The notes below the pieces were generated by a model, which did not search any database, was not told the DNA's origin, and worked only from the letters and a program-made list of their open reading frames with translations. 64,000 bases of DNA from Cyclina sinensis (Eukaryota > Mollusca > Bivalvia > Venerida > Veneridae): positions 11,346,630-11,410,629 of the forward strand of contig JAAONU010000004.1 in the NCBI GenBank assembly GCA_012932295.1, in the 5' to 3' direction. Below, in pieces: positions 52,903 through 64,000 of this stretch. How positions within the stretch are numbered: position 1 is the stretch's first letter; each line of letters opens with the position of its first letter. Both the position numbers and the translations under genes were made by a program.

Positions 52903-53953
52903 ACTAGATGGGGACCGCGCAAGCGCGGGCTTAGAGAATCTAACTATTTGGATTAGAAAGGCATACCTGTAGCGAGAAAAGGACATGATCTTATTTATCT
53001 GTAAACTGACTTAATCTACAACCTTTTATAATGTATTTGATACCGGAATGTTCAAAAAGGCGTGCAAATTAGAATAGTGAACCTCCGCAACATGTTCAGA
53101 TGCTTTTACACGGACAAGTTTCCTAAAAATCCAGCTGTATTATACTTCAACAACAGGTTTGACAATGTTTATAACTGTAGTAAAGTACCACGGGCGTATA
53201 CAACATGTTGATAATGTATTTAATATTTCTTGTTTTACAGAGTAATTGTTGTGCCATCTTGGTGACAATCAAAAATTTGTGCCCCCCTCTTGAAAGACAT
53301 TTTTCACAAAACAGTCTATAGGACAGCAATATGTCTCGGTGCAAAAGTAAATGATTTAAAGGTTATCGATATTGAAAAGGAAATGTGAAGTGAAAAATAT
53401 AAAAAAAATGTATGAAAAATGTCCCACACTGGGCTCATCATTAATTAAAGTGATAATACAATCCATGACAAGAAAAGATCTGTATATCGGAGAGTAAATT
53501 CGCCAGATTGGCACGACCAAAGTTTCATGAAATTACTTCCATCTGTTTAAAAATTATGGAGCAGACACGAAATGCATGGCATAAACCTTTAAACACCACT
53601 GGTGACCGTGTCCTTGAGCCGGCACGATTGAAACATAGGTTCTTTCCTCCTCCCTCTCTCCTCCGCTCCCAACTTAAGATTTTATCATGTCCTAAATCAT
53701 GATTAGGTTCAATTAAAAAAAAACAAACAAAAAAAATCAAAGGAAATTAATAATTCTACAGTGACTTGTTTGGCTTGCTACTCAATTTCGCTCAAAATTT
53801 TCACCTCCACTTGTGACCTTGACCTTGATCCGGCCAGGTTGAAACACAGGTTTTGCACATCGTCTTAATGGGAAGAACATTTGACCAAAGTTTCGTGACA
53901 TTCCTTCCAGGGGTTTAGAAGTTAAGGAGCGGACACGAAATCCAGATGCAGAA

Positions 53954-53996
<43 letters not shown>

Positions 53997-56900
53997 CAGA
54001 CTGATGCACTAAGACTAAAAGCTTGCTTTTTGAGCACATTTCACAGGAGATATATTTGAGTGACGCAAGGAAAAGTGACAACACGCTCACGGAGTGTCAA
54101 TTCAATCGTCCATCCATCAAATGATTTTGGATAAAGCCATCATCAAAGATCCGTTCCATTTATTCTCCTACTGAATCTGCCGATTAAACTGGTTTTCATA
54201 CATGACGGCGGATAGCGTCGAAGGGGCTGATTTGAATTCATGCAAAAACTTCAAAACTATCAATTTAGCCTTGTGACATCACAAAGTGCAAGCCTGTAAT
54301 CGTTCGATTAAATCTAGCAAAATTTATTTATAGTTAACCTAGAAAAATATATTTGTAGGATTTCTATTTTTTAGTCTGAGGCGTTTTCCGGTATTTTTTT
54401 TTGCTATTTTTTCATTTTCGTACATATTAGTGCTTATTCAAAAAAGAAATAACAACTTTTGATGCTTATAAATGAGTGCTTCGGCTACATAGAACAGAAT
54501 AGCTTGAGATCGCGCTGTTTTTTTTTCTGACAAAACGGCGAACCTATTGATTTAATAGTATAGATTTCCGATTGAATTTAACTGCTTTCAGACAAATGCG
54601 GCCAAAAGATATAATAGTGAATAACGCTTATCCTAAATATTTCTGATAATAATTACAGGTAATTTTACATAATTCGAAATCCTGCCACTGAAACATTTTA
54701 TGGGGAGTTTTTTTTAATTATTCAACCAACTCGTCCGCTTATGCAAGTAAAACTCATTGAGTACCTTTGTACATTGTCAATGGCCTTGATTTATGTATAT
54801 TCGGCATAATCCTATGTATGTTTTATTATATAACTTTCAATAGTTTACGTAAAGTCTTATTTTCTTATATTTAAATTCAAAAAGAAAACAAGAAGATAAT
54901 TCGTATTGCAAGAGTTATTTTTTATATTTATGCACATAGATTACACATCAAAATGGAAGGAAGACTTTCATAGACAGGCACTTTGTGCACGCGAAACTAT
55001 TAAAAATGGCTAAGTTTACCATTGTTAAGAATATCAATATTTATATATATGTATAACTTTAAAGGATCATCTTCCTTTACATCTTCATCTACACAATGCT
55101 CTAAAAATCAGTTAAGATAATGACTTGGAAGCTTATGTATGGAATCTGTACTATTGAAACAAAACAGGTTCGCCATTTTGTCGGAGAAACAGCGCGATCT
55201 TCTGTTCCATGTGGTCGAAGCATTTATATATGAGCATCTAAAATTGATATTTCTTTTTTGAAATAAGCACTGATATGTACGAAAATAGAGAAAATACCCA
55301 AAAAAGTACCGGAAAACATCTAAGGCTAAAAATAGAAATGCTACAAATAGATTTGGCTAAGTTTACTTTAAATATATGTTGCTAAATTTAATCGAACGAT
55401 AACAGGCTTGCACTATGTGATGTAACGAAACTGAAATTGACAGTATTGGACTTTTTTTCTTGAGTTTAAATAAGCCCTTTGCGAAGCTATCATGAATGAA
55501 AACAAGTTTAATCGGCAAATTCTGTGGGAGAACAAATGGAACAGATCTTAGATGATGAATCCTTCCAAAATCATTTGATAGATGGACGATTCAATGGACC
55601 ACTCCGCGAACGTTTTGTCGCTTCTTCTCGCGACACTTCAGTTAACCTCCTGTGAAATGTGCTCAAAGAGCAGCTATTTTCTTTTAAAATATTGCATGCA
55701 GGCCATGAAGTTGGGGGGAAAAGTCAAATTACAGAACATATTCTCAACTGTGTATTACACTCAAACTAACTTCAAGAAGGTAGTTTACATGCTAATGGAT
55801 TGTAGGAATGCATCTACTGCACATGAATAACTTTATCTTTATTATCCATCCGCCTTATAGCGGTAGCCGGATATGGGAATGGTCTAAGTGCGTCCCTCTG
55901 TCCGTGTGTGCGTGCGTGTGCATCTGGATTTCGTGTCCGCTCCTTCTAAACCCATGGAAGGAATTTCACGAAACTTTGATCAATGTCTTATCCCATTCAG
56001 ACGATGTGCAAAAACTTTGTTACAACCTGGCCGGCTCAAGGTCACGGTCACAAATGAAGGTTAAAGTTTTGAGCGAAACTAAGCAGGAAGCCAAACAGAC
56101 ACGAAATGCATGGCCTTAACCTTTAAACACCACTGGTGACCGTGTCCTTGAGCCGGCACGATTAAAACATAGGTTCTTTCCCCCTCCCTTTCTCCTCCGA
56201 TCCCAACTTAAGATTTTATCATGTCCTAAATCATGATTAGGTTCAATTTAAAAACAAAAACAAAACAAAGGAAATAATTCTACAGTGATTTTAAATAAAT
56301 ACCATCACTTGTTAGGCTTTCTACTCAATGTCGCTCAAAATTTTCACCTCCACTTGTGACCTTGACCTTAATCCGGCCAAGTTAAAACACAGGTTTTGCA
56401 CATTGTCTTAATGTGAAGAACAAATGACCAAAGTTTCGTGACATTCCTTCCAGGGGTTTAGAAGTTAAGGAGCGGACACGAAATCCGGATGCACATACAC
56501 ACACACACACACACGGACAGACTGACGCACTAAGACTAAAAGCTGCTTTTTAAGCACATTTCCCAGGAGACTAATTTGAGTGACGCAAGGAAAAGCAACA
56601 ACAAGCTCACGTAGTGTCCATTGAATCGTCCATCCATCAAATGTTTTTGGATGAAGCCATCATCAAAGATCCGTTCCATTTATTCTCCCACTGAATCCGC
56701 CGATTAAACTGGTTTTCATACATAACGGCGGATAGCGTCGAAGGGGCTGATTTGAATTCATGAAAAAACTTCAAAACTATCAATTTTGCCCTGTGACATC
56801 ACAAAGTGCAAGCCTGTAATCGTTCGATTAAATCTAGCAAAATTTATTTATAGTTAACCTAGCAAAATATATTTGTAGGATTTCTATTTTTAGTTCTAGG

Positions 56901-59171
56901 TGTTTTCCGGTATTTGTTTTTGCTATTTTTTTTATTTTCGTACATATTAGTGCTTATTTAAAAAAAAAAGAAATAACTTTAGATGCTTATAAATGAGTGC
57001 TTCGGCGACATAGAACAGAATAGCTTGAGATCGCGCTATTTTTTCCGACAAAACGGCGAACCTATTGATTTAATAGTACAGATTTCCGACTGAATTTAAC
57101 TGCTTTCAGACAAATGCGGCCAAAAGATATAATAGTGAATAACGCTTATCATAAATATTTCTGATAATAATTACAGATTACTTTACTTAATTCGAAATCC
57201 TGCCACTGATACATTTTATGGGTAGCTTTTTAATTATTCAACCAACTCGTACGCTTATTCAAGTAAAACTTATTGAGAACCTTTAGTCTATTGTCAATGG
57301 TCTTGATTTATGTAAGTTCGGCATAACTTGTAATAGTTTACGTAAAGTCTTATTTTCTTATATTTAAATTAAAAAAGAAAACAAGAAGATAATTCGTATT
57401 GCAAGAGATCCATTTTGTCGGAGAAACAGCGCGATCTCAAGTTCTTCTGTTCCATGTGGTCGAAGCACTTATATATGAGCATCTAAAATTGATATTTCTT
57501 TTTGAAAGAAGCACTGATATGTACGAAAAAAGAGAACTAGCCATAAAAGGAAACACCTAAGGCTAAAAATAGAAATGCTACAAATAGATTTGGCTAAGTT
57601 TACCTTAAATTTATGTTGCTAAATTTAATCGAACGATTACAGGCTTGCACTATGTGTTGTAACGAAGCTAAAATTGACAGTATTAAACTTTTTTTTCATG
57701 ATTTCAAATCAGCCCTTTGCGACGCTATCATGTATGAAAACAAGTTTAATCGGCAAATTCAGTGGGAGAACAAATGGAACAGATCTTAGATGATGACTCC
57801 TTCCAAAATCATTTGATGGATGGACGATTCAATGGACCACTCCGCGAACGTGTTGTCGCTTCTTCTCGCGACACTTAAATTAACCTCCTGTGAAATGTGC
57901 TCAAAGAGCAGCTATTTTCTTTTAAAATATTGCATGCAGGCCATGAAGTTGGGGGGAAATGTCAAAATACAGAACATATTCTCAACTGTTTATTACACTC
58001 AAACTAACTTCAAGAAGGTAGTTTACATGCTAATGGATTGTAGGAATGCATTTACTGCACATGAATAACTTTATCTTTATTATCCATCCGCCTTTTAGCG
58101 GTAGCCGGATATGGGAATGGTCTTAGTGCGTCCCTCTGTCCGTGTGTGCGTGCGTGTGCATCTGGATTTCGTGTCCGCTCCTTCTAAACCCATGGAAGGA
58201 ATTTCACGAAACTTTGATCAATTTTTATCCCATTCAGACGATGTGCAAAAACTTTGTTACAGCCTTGCCGGCTCAAGGTCACGGTCACAAATGAAGATTA
58301 AAGTTTTGAACGAAACTGAGCAGGAAGCCAAACAAGTGAGGGTATTTATGTCAAATCACTGTAAAATAAATATAAGTTTTATTTTCCCTTTTGTAATGAA
58401 GCTAATCATGATTTAGGACATGATACAATCTTAAGTTAGTGTGTTGAGGTGGGGTCGGGGGAACCTATGTTTCAATCGTGCCGGCTCAAGGCCACGGTTA
58501 CCTGTGGTGTTCAAAGGTTTAGGCCATGCATTTCGTGTCTGCTCTATAACTTTTAAACACATGGAAGTAATTTCATGAAACTTTGGTCGTGCAAATCTGG
58601 CGAATTTACTCTCCCACACAGACCTGTCATAGATTGTACCATCACTTAAATTAATAGTGAGCCCAGGGTGGAACATTTTTCATACATACATTAACAATTT
58701 TTTAACTTCACGTTTCTTTTCACCATCAAGGAGCTTTTCAACATTTGCTTATGCACCATGGCATATTCTTGTAAAATATGTCTTTAAAGCGACTGGCACA
58801 AAATATTTGAAAAGTCACCAAGGTTACACAATGATTAGTCTGTGAATCACAAAATATTAAATACATTATCTACATGTTTCATACGTCCGTGATACTTTAC
58901 TACAGTTAATTATTGGCAAGTCTGTTGTTGAAGTGTAATACAACTGGATTTTTAGGAAACCTTTTCGTGTAAAAACATTTGAACATGTTCCTGCCGTTCA
59001 CGTTTCTAACTAACACGCCTTTTTGAACATTCCGGTATCGAAAACATTATAAAGGTAGTAGATTTGTCTGTTTACAGATAAATAAGATCATGTCCTCTCG
59101 CTACAGGCATGCCTTTCTAACGCAAATAGGTAGATTTTCTTAGCAAGCGATTGCGCGGGTTCCCATCTAGT
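52903..59171. mobile_element. 6.27-kb nested palindromic element with ~780-bp inverted ends
   Basis: ACTAGATGGGGACCGCGCAA at the left is mirrored by TTGCGCGGGTTCCCATCTAG T at the right. The arms (52903-~53700 and ~58390-59171) are diverged reverse complements throughout. Between them two copies of a ~2-2.3-kb unit (about 53770-56096 and 56310-58335) lie in direct repeat, and each unit is itself a palindrome (centres near 54850 and 57220). No transposase frame was recognised. No obvious target duplication. Confidence 0.85.
53952..53993. repeat. (CA)n microsatellite
   Basis: About 20 CA units in the left half of the first palindromic unit; a shorter run is at the same place in the second (near 56495). 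Confidence 0.95.
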
Positions 59172-59199
59172 GGGATATTAAAAGATGAACAAGCTATTT

Positions 59200-59780
59200 A
59201 GGTCTAAAAATTTAAAACAATCAACATATATCTGAGGATAGTTTGGGACTGTGGGATCAGGTAGTTCAGTTTCCGTGTAAGTGAAAGATTGGCGTGAGGT
59301 AATGCACCAAGGTTGTGCTTTATGTTATGCAATTGTATAAGAGAGGTTTTGATTCATTGGTGTTCAAAGGATTGCCAGTTTAGTTAATTTAACATTTCGG
59401 TGACACTGTTTGTTTGACCATAGTTTGACCATTGACGTATCGAGCTGATGATCGTTGTACTCGTTCAATTTTGTATGAGAACGATTTTTGCCATGGATGC
59501 AAAATACTGGGGCAATATTTAAGCTGTGGGTGAACATAAGTGTTATACGCTGCCTTTTTTAAATTTTTGTTGTTAGTTTCAACATTTTTCTTGATAAATC
59601 TGAGTGAATTATTTCCTTTAGTTGAGATGTTATATATGTGCTTGACTAATTGAAATCTTTACTAATAGTGACGTCCAGGTAATTTGCAGCTTCTGTTGTT
59701 TTGAGGACTATGTTATGGAGCGTGTAAATAGTTGTTTTTTTATTCATTCGAGGATAGTTTACATGGACAAATGATGGAAG
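59200..59780 (-). mobile_element. LINE RT C-terminal remnant
   Basis: Minus-strand frames read VLKTTEAANYLDVTISKDF, AYNTYVHPQLKYCPSILHPW and KIERVQRSSARYV, the typical end of a LINE RT region (YLGVTI...YVRPxLEY...VQRRAARFV), with stops. It abuts the right end of the 6.27-kb element. Confidence 0.8.
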
Positions 59781-62189
59781 CCTACCAAACTTGACGCATT
59801 AACTGATATATGACCGGTGTGGCCAAAAAATAGATAACTGGTCATTATTTTACAAGCACTTGAAACAGGGAACACCGTCTTAAGACTTGTTTTTGTTCAT
59901 AGTTTGTAGATAGTTTAAAATCCTGAACTAGTGAAATACTAAACACACTAAATACTTCTGATAATTATATTCCTTCAACCTTCTTTTTTATCTTTTAAGT
60001 GTAAAAGAAATTCGCATAAACAATATACCTGGTGCATTTGTATCGAAAATGCATTCGTATGGTAGGAAAAACAACTGAATACAAAATGTCAAAATTCTAC
60101 TTACAACTAAAATATCCAATAACATTTGTCCGTAAAACACAGAACAGCAAAAAAAACGAAGCACATTTTATAATCAACATTTCTGAAGAAAAAACACACA
60201 TGAATAAGTGCAGTGGAAATCTCGTCCCGTTTGATTTAGTAAATACTTGATTAATATTTTATATGATCGGTCTGTTTTAGAGACGATTAAAATCTGAGAC
60301 GCATTACAAAAATACCAATCTTGAATTGTTGAAATTCTTGTAATTGTGATATTTGGTCCTCGTATAGATGCAAGTGATAATAAAATTGCTGATACAACTA
60401 CAAAATGTAATAAAATTAGTTACATGATTTCTTTCAAGGTTTCCAAAAATGTCTTTATTTAATTTTGTCACGCTAAGGCTTAGTCTGCAGTTTTGTAAAT
60501 TATTGTTAAAAACAAAGCACAGGTTGGGCACAGTTATCAATTTTGATACAGCTCTGACAACCTTTTAATCAAGATATACTTACACAAGTTAATGGTCATT
60601 TATACAGTTGATCATCAATTTTATTATAAAGCATTTTTAAACAGACTTTTTTCTTTGTCACTATGATATTCTTTTGAAAGCAAGGTGGTCAATCTTTTAA
60701 AGTTCCCTCTAAAATGTATCTGAACTAACCGGTGAGCTTCTGAAACTAAAACTGAAACTGTTTTTTATTTGTCTAATTTTACACAGAATATATTCATAAT
60801 ATATATGCGTTGTGCATTAGAAAAAAAATCAGCAATTAAACATTTACATAGACAAATGTAAGGAAAAAATATATGGAGTGCATCAAATGACAATGCTGAC
60901 CAATTATTTAAAATATTATCCGAACGATTTGTAGACTTCTCCTGAAAAAGAGTACGAAATGAAAATTAATATTTGAAAAGACACCAATAAAACAAATATT
61001 GAATGCAAGAAAAAGTATCACACGTGTTTTTTAAGCTCGAGTCCGATAATCCTACCCTTGAGCAAATGTTTTGGCGGGAACTTGAAAGAGCTTCATTTCC
61101 GTATGAATGCAGTAGTCCTCGAGCCAGATCCCCTAAATCGTACCTCATAGTATGAGTAATCAGGTATCAAGTAAAATATGTGAAATGGGGAAATATTGGT
61201 AAAACAGATAAAACTATTTGGGTTTTTTATGTTGCACAATGTTCAAATTTTGACTGCTGTACAGATATAACATTTTTCTTACTCATCATGTTAATCGAAA
61301 AGGTCAATGATTGATTAATATGAGGCATAAAGACAAGATATTCAATGGAAACAATTATCCTGAATTACACTCTACATTCAGGCCTACTGTAGCAGGGAGA
61401 GATATTTATCATCTTTCTAAAGAGTCGATGTTTGGTTATGGGATTATCAGTTGATATATTTTAAATGTTTTATTACTGTTCGATAAATGTTAGAAACTTT
61501 ATACCCGAGAGTTTCGACATTTTTTAACAGATGAATAGATTATTATTTAACGTAAAACGGTAATGCAAGTCATGCACCTTTTTATCAACGAAAATGAATG
61601 AATGTTTATTCAAAATAATAGACGCTTCCTGATATATAACGGGTTTCAAATAAATGAAATAAATGAAAACATGTTTGTTCATTCTAGTCCAGTCTTTTTG
61701 CAACTAATTTGGGAAAAACATATAAGGATATTTGACATAAAATACTTATTGCTTTTATGCAGGTAGCACAAAATTTGAAGACGATGATTCCCTTAAATAG
61801 ACAAACAAATTTCATTTAGTTTTCTTTTGGCCCATTTTACTGTAAATTACAAAGAGTCACTACGAGTATTACTATATACTTGCCATACAAAGGCACATTT
61901 CATTATATATAAATTCAAGAAAGTATGTAGTAATCCTGCAATAGTTGTATGATGACTTGGACAATAAAGGCAGTCAGCTATTACTTCAGACAACGTAGTT
62001 CAGACATCAGTATCTTTATATTTTATTTAGTAAAAAAAATATCCGAGCCGTATCCATATAAACAGTAATGCCCCAGCCTGTGCCCAGTTTTCTAAAAAAT
62101 ATTATCATAAAGTCCTCGCAAATGCTCAGGGTTAGCTATTGTGATCACCCTGTGTCCGGCGTCCGTCGTACGTCGTCAATATTTTACTT
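59781..62189. other. Sequence 5' of the Ig receptor exons
   Basis: AT-rich. The missing signal-peptide exon of the receptor could lie here or beyond the window; no convincing ATG plus hydrophobic exon with a donor was found. Confidence 0.4.
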
Positions 62190-63415
62190 AAAGTGACATC
62201 TCCTCCTAAACCACAAAGCTTTTTTTTAACCAAACTTTACAGAAATGTTTCTTATAGTGCCCTTTCCTAAAATTGCTCAAACCGTTCCACACCATTGCAC
62301 ATAAGGGCTGCAAAAGCTAAAAAAGAAACAAATTCAAACAGCATCTCCTCCTAAACGGCTGGGTGATTTTCCACAAAATTTTACAGAAATATTTCAAACA
62401 TAGCCCTTTATTTAAATTGCTAAAATGGTTTCGTTCCATTGATCAAAATGGGTGCCAGAGCTAAAAATAGATTTTCATCAATATTTGGCTTCAAATGACA
62501 TCTCCTCAAAACCACTCGGCCATTTTAAACCAAATTTGACAGAAATGTTACTTCTATCGCCCTTTTCTAAAATTGCTCAAACCGTTCCACTCCATTGCAC
62601 ATAAGGGCTGCAAAAGCTAAAAATAGAACAAAATTCAAACAGGATCTCCTCCTAAACGGTTGGGAGATTTTCTACCAAATTTCACAGAAATGTTCCTTAA
62701 AAAGTTTTCTATTAAAATTGCTAAAACGGTTCTGCTCTATTGATCAAAATGGCCGCCAGAGCTAAAAATAGATTTTTGTCAATATCTGGCTTCAAATGAC
62801 ATCTCCTTCTAAACCACTTGGCTTTTTTAAACCAAACTTTACAGAAATGTTTCTTATAAATGCCTTTTACTTAAATTGCTTAAACAGTTCCGCTACATTG
62901 CACATAAGGGCTGCAACAGCTAAAATAGAAATAAAATTCAAACAACATCTCCTCCTAAACGGTTGGGAGATTTTCCACCAAATTACACAGAAACGTGTCT
63001 TACAAAACCCTCTATAAAAATTGCTAAAACGGTTCTGCTTTATTGAACAAAATGGCCGCCAGAGCTAAAATAGATTTTCGTCAATATTTTGCTTCAAAAG
63101 ACATCTCCTCCAAAACCACTTGGCCATTTTAAACCAAATTTGACAGAAATGTTCCTTATAATGCCCTTTTATAAAATTGCTCAAACCATTCTGCTCCGTT
63201 GCACATAAAGGGCTGCAAAAGCTAAAAGTAGATAAGAAATCAAACAGCATCTCCTCCTGAATGGCAAGGTAAATCTTCCATCAAATTTCACGGAAATGTT
63301 CCTTACATACCCCTGCTTTAAAATTGCTTAAACGGTTCTGCTCCATTGAACAAAATGGCCACCCGAGCTAAAAATAGTTTTTTTTCAATATATGGCTTCA
63401 AATGACATTCCTCAC
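62190..63415. repeat. ~150-bp tandem repeat of alternating types (dimer ~300 bp)
   Basis: GACATCTCCTCCTAAACCAC-type starts alternate with CATCTCCTCCTAAACGG-type starts every ~150 bp (62196, 62341, 62498, 62644, 62796, 62946, 63101, 63250, 63404). Type A ends CACATAAGGGCTGCAAAAGC, type B ends CAAAATGGCCGCCAGAGC. Flanked by CTCAGGGTTAGCTATTGTGA and CTCAAGTGAGCGATCCAGGA. Confidence 0.85.
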
Positions 63416-63639
63416 ATGCTTTTACAATGATATTGCCTCTGCCCCATGGATTTTGTTTGTATAAAGTATGAGATCTTTGAATATCTTCAGTTAGAAAATG
63501 TAATGTTGCATCTGATGTTTGCTTAACGGTAGACCCTCAGGCATAGTACTCAAGTGAGCGATCCAGGACCATCATGGCTCTCTTGTTACTTTATACTAGA
63601 ATAACGAAATAATGCACAAAAGTGAAAAAGCATTCTTAA

Positions 63640-64000
63640 AGCACAATTTATCCCCCCCGCCAAAGGCGGATGGGATATATGAAATAGTCTCCGTCCGTGC
63701 GTTCGCCCGTGCGTCAGCCTGTGCGTCCCTCCCAATTTTGTCCGGAGCATAACTCCAAAAGTACATGTGTGATTTTCTTCAATCTTCATACACTAAAAGA
63801 ACGGATTGGGAGGAAGTGCATAGTTTATGAACAATAACTCTTCTTTGCCCACTTTTAGAGTTTTTCTCCTTATCAGATTTATTTGAAAATCTTTGTCTGA
63901 AGCATACTCCAAAAGAACTTGAGCGATTTTCTTCACACTTCACACTCTGACAGAAAACATTGGTAGAAAGTACATTATGCAAAAACAAGAACTCCAAGTG
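63640..64000. repeat. Dispersed repeat fragment, cut by the window end
   Basis: CCCCCGCCAAAGGCGGATGG GATAT followed by GTCCGTGCGT runs and CATAACTCCAAAAGTAC resembles the ATCCGCCTT...GGATATGGG/GTCCGTGTGTGCG parts of the 52.9-59.2-kb element, so it may be a relative. Confidence 0.5.

Noticed and set aside
55582..58068. Two near-identical 82-codon frames (55582-55830 and 57820-58068)
   Set aside because: They are identical because they lie in the two copies of the palindromic unit; no domain, and the mirrored halves have no equivalent frame.

Overview
The window looks like a piece of a marine bivalve (mollusc) nuclear genome; this is an inference. The DNA is AT-rich, genes are split into many small exons by GT-AG introns, and introns and spacers are full of diverse DNA transposons, foldback elements, LINE scraps, a tRNA-derived SINE and long minisatellites. 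An HSPA12-type HSP70, a Ly6 protein, a calpain relative and an Ig-domain receptor also fit a lophotrochozoan. There are no bacterial-style operons. Most single open frames in the window are chance frames, so genes were rebuilt by joining exons whose splice sites and phases agree.

Four protein-coding genes can be supported. (1) 1470-24273, plus strand: a 12-exon HSPA12A/B-like HSP70 of about 699 residues, with an unusual 124-residue N-terminal region ahead of the ATPase fold. Its 9.2-kb intron 8 carries about 84 copies of a 59-bp minisatellite (10727-15668), which contains an 1829-bp (31 x 59) higher-order duplication. (2) 25789-24462, minus strand: a complete three-exon Ly6/three-finger, probably GPI-anchored protein of 141 residues, convergent with gene 1. 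(3) 31451-44702, plus strand: a calpain-like protein that appears catalytically dead. Cys is replaced by Asn, His by Lys, and the Asn-box is missing. It has a predicted N-myristoylation signal, a decayed exon that splicing can skip in frame, a 30-bp coding-like minisatellite where the Asn-box should be, and C2-like (C2L) domains. (4) 52731-46026, minus strand: the 3' part of a type I membrane receptor with three Ig-like exons, one transmembrane exon and a tail ending in a YVN (Grb2-SH2 type) motif. Its signal-peptide exon was not found.

Mobile DNA: a 2.3-kb TIR element (4832-7115) with a SINE nested in it; a 1.5-kb TIR element (17729-19197); a 90-bp hairpin element with 9-bp direct repeats (22244-22332); a deleted hAT element with a perfect 8-bp target duplication (26993-28188); a 55-bp satellite (28641-29431); two copies of an element with ~152-bp internal repeats (30433-30997, 48437-49256); LINE reverse-transcriptase remnants (41.2-42.75 kb and 59.2-59.8 kb, both minus strand); a 6.27-kb nested palindromic element (52903-59171) just upstream of the first recognised Ig exon; and a ~150-bp repeat array (62.2-63.4 kb).

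The most unusual material is the calpain-like gene, which seems to be in mid-conversion from protease to pseudoprotease, and the nested-palindrome element. No defence island, CRISPR array or similar cassette is present.
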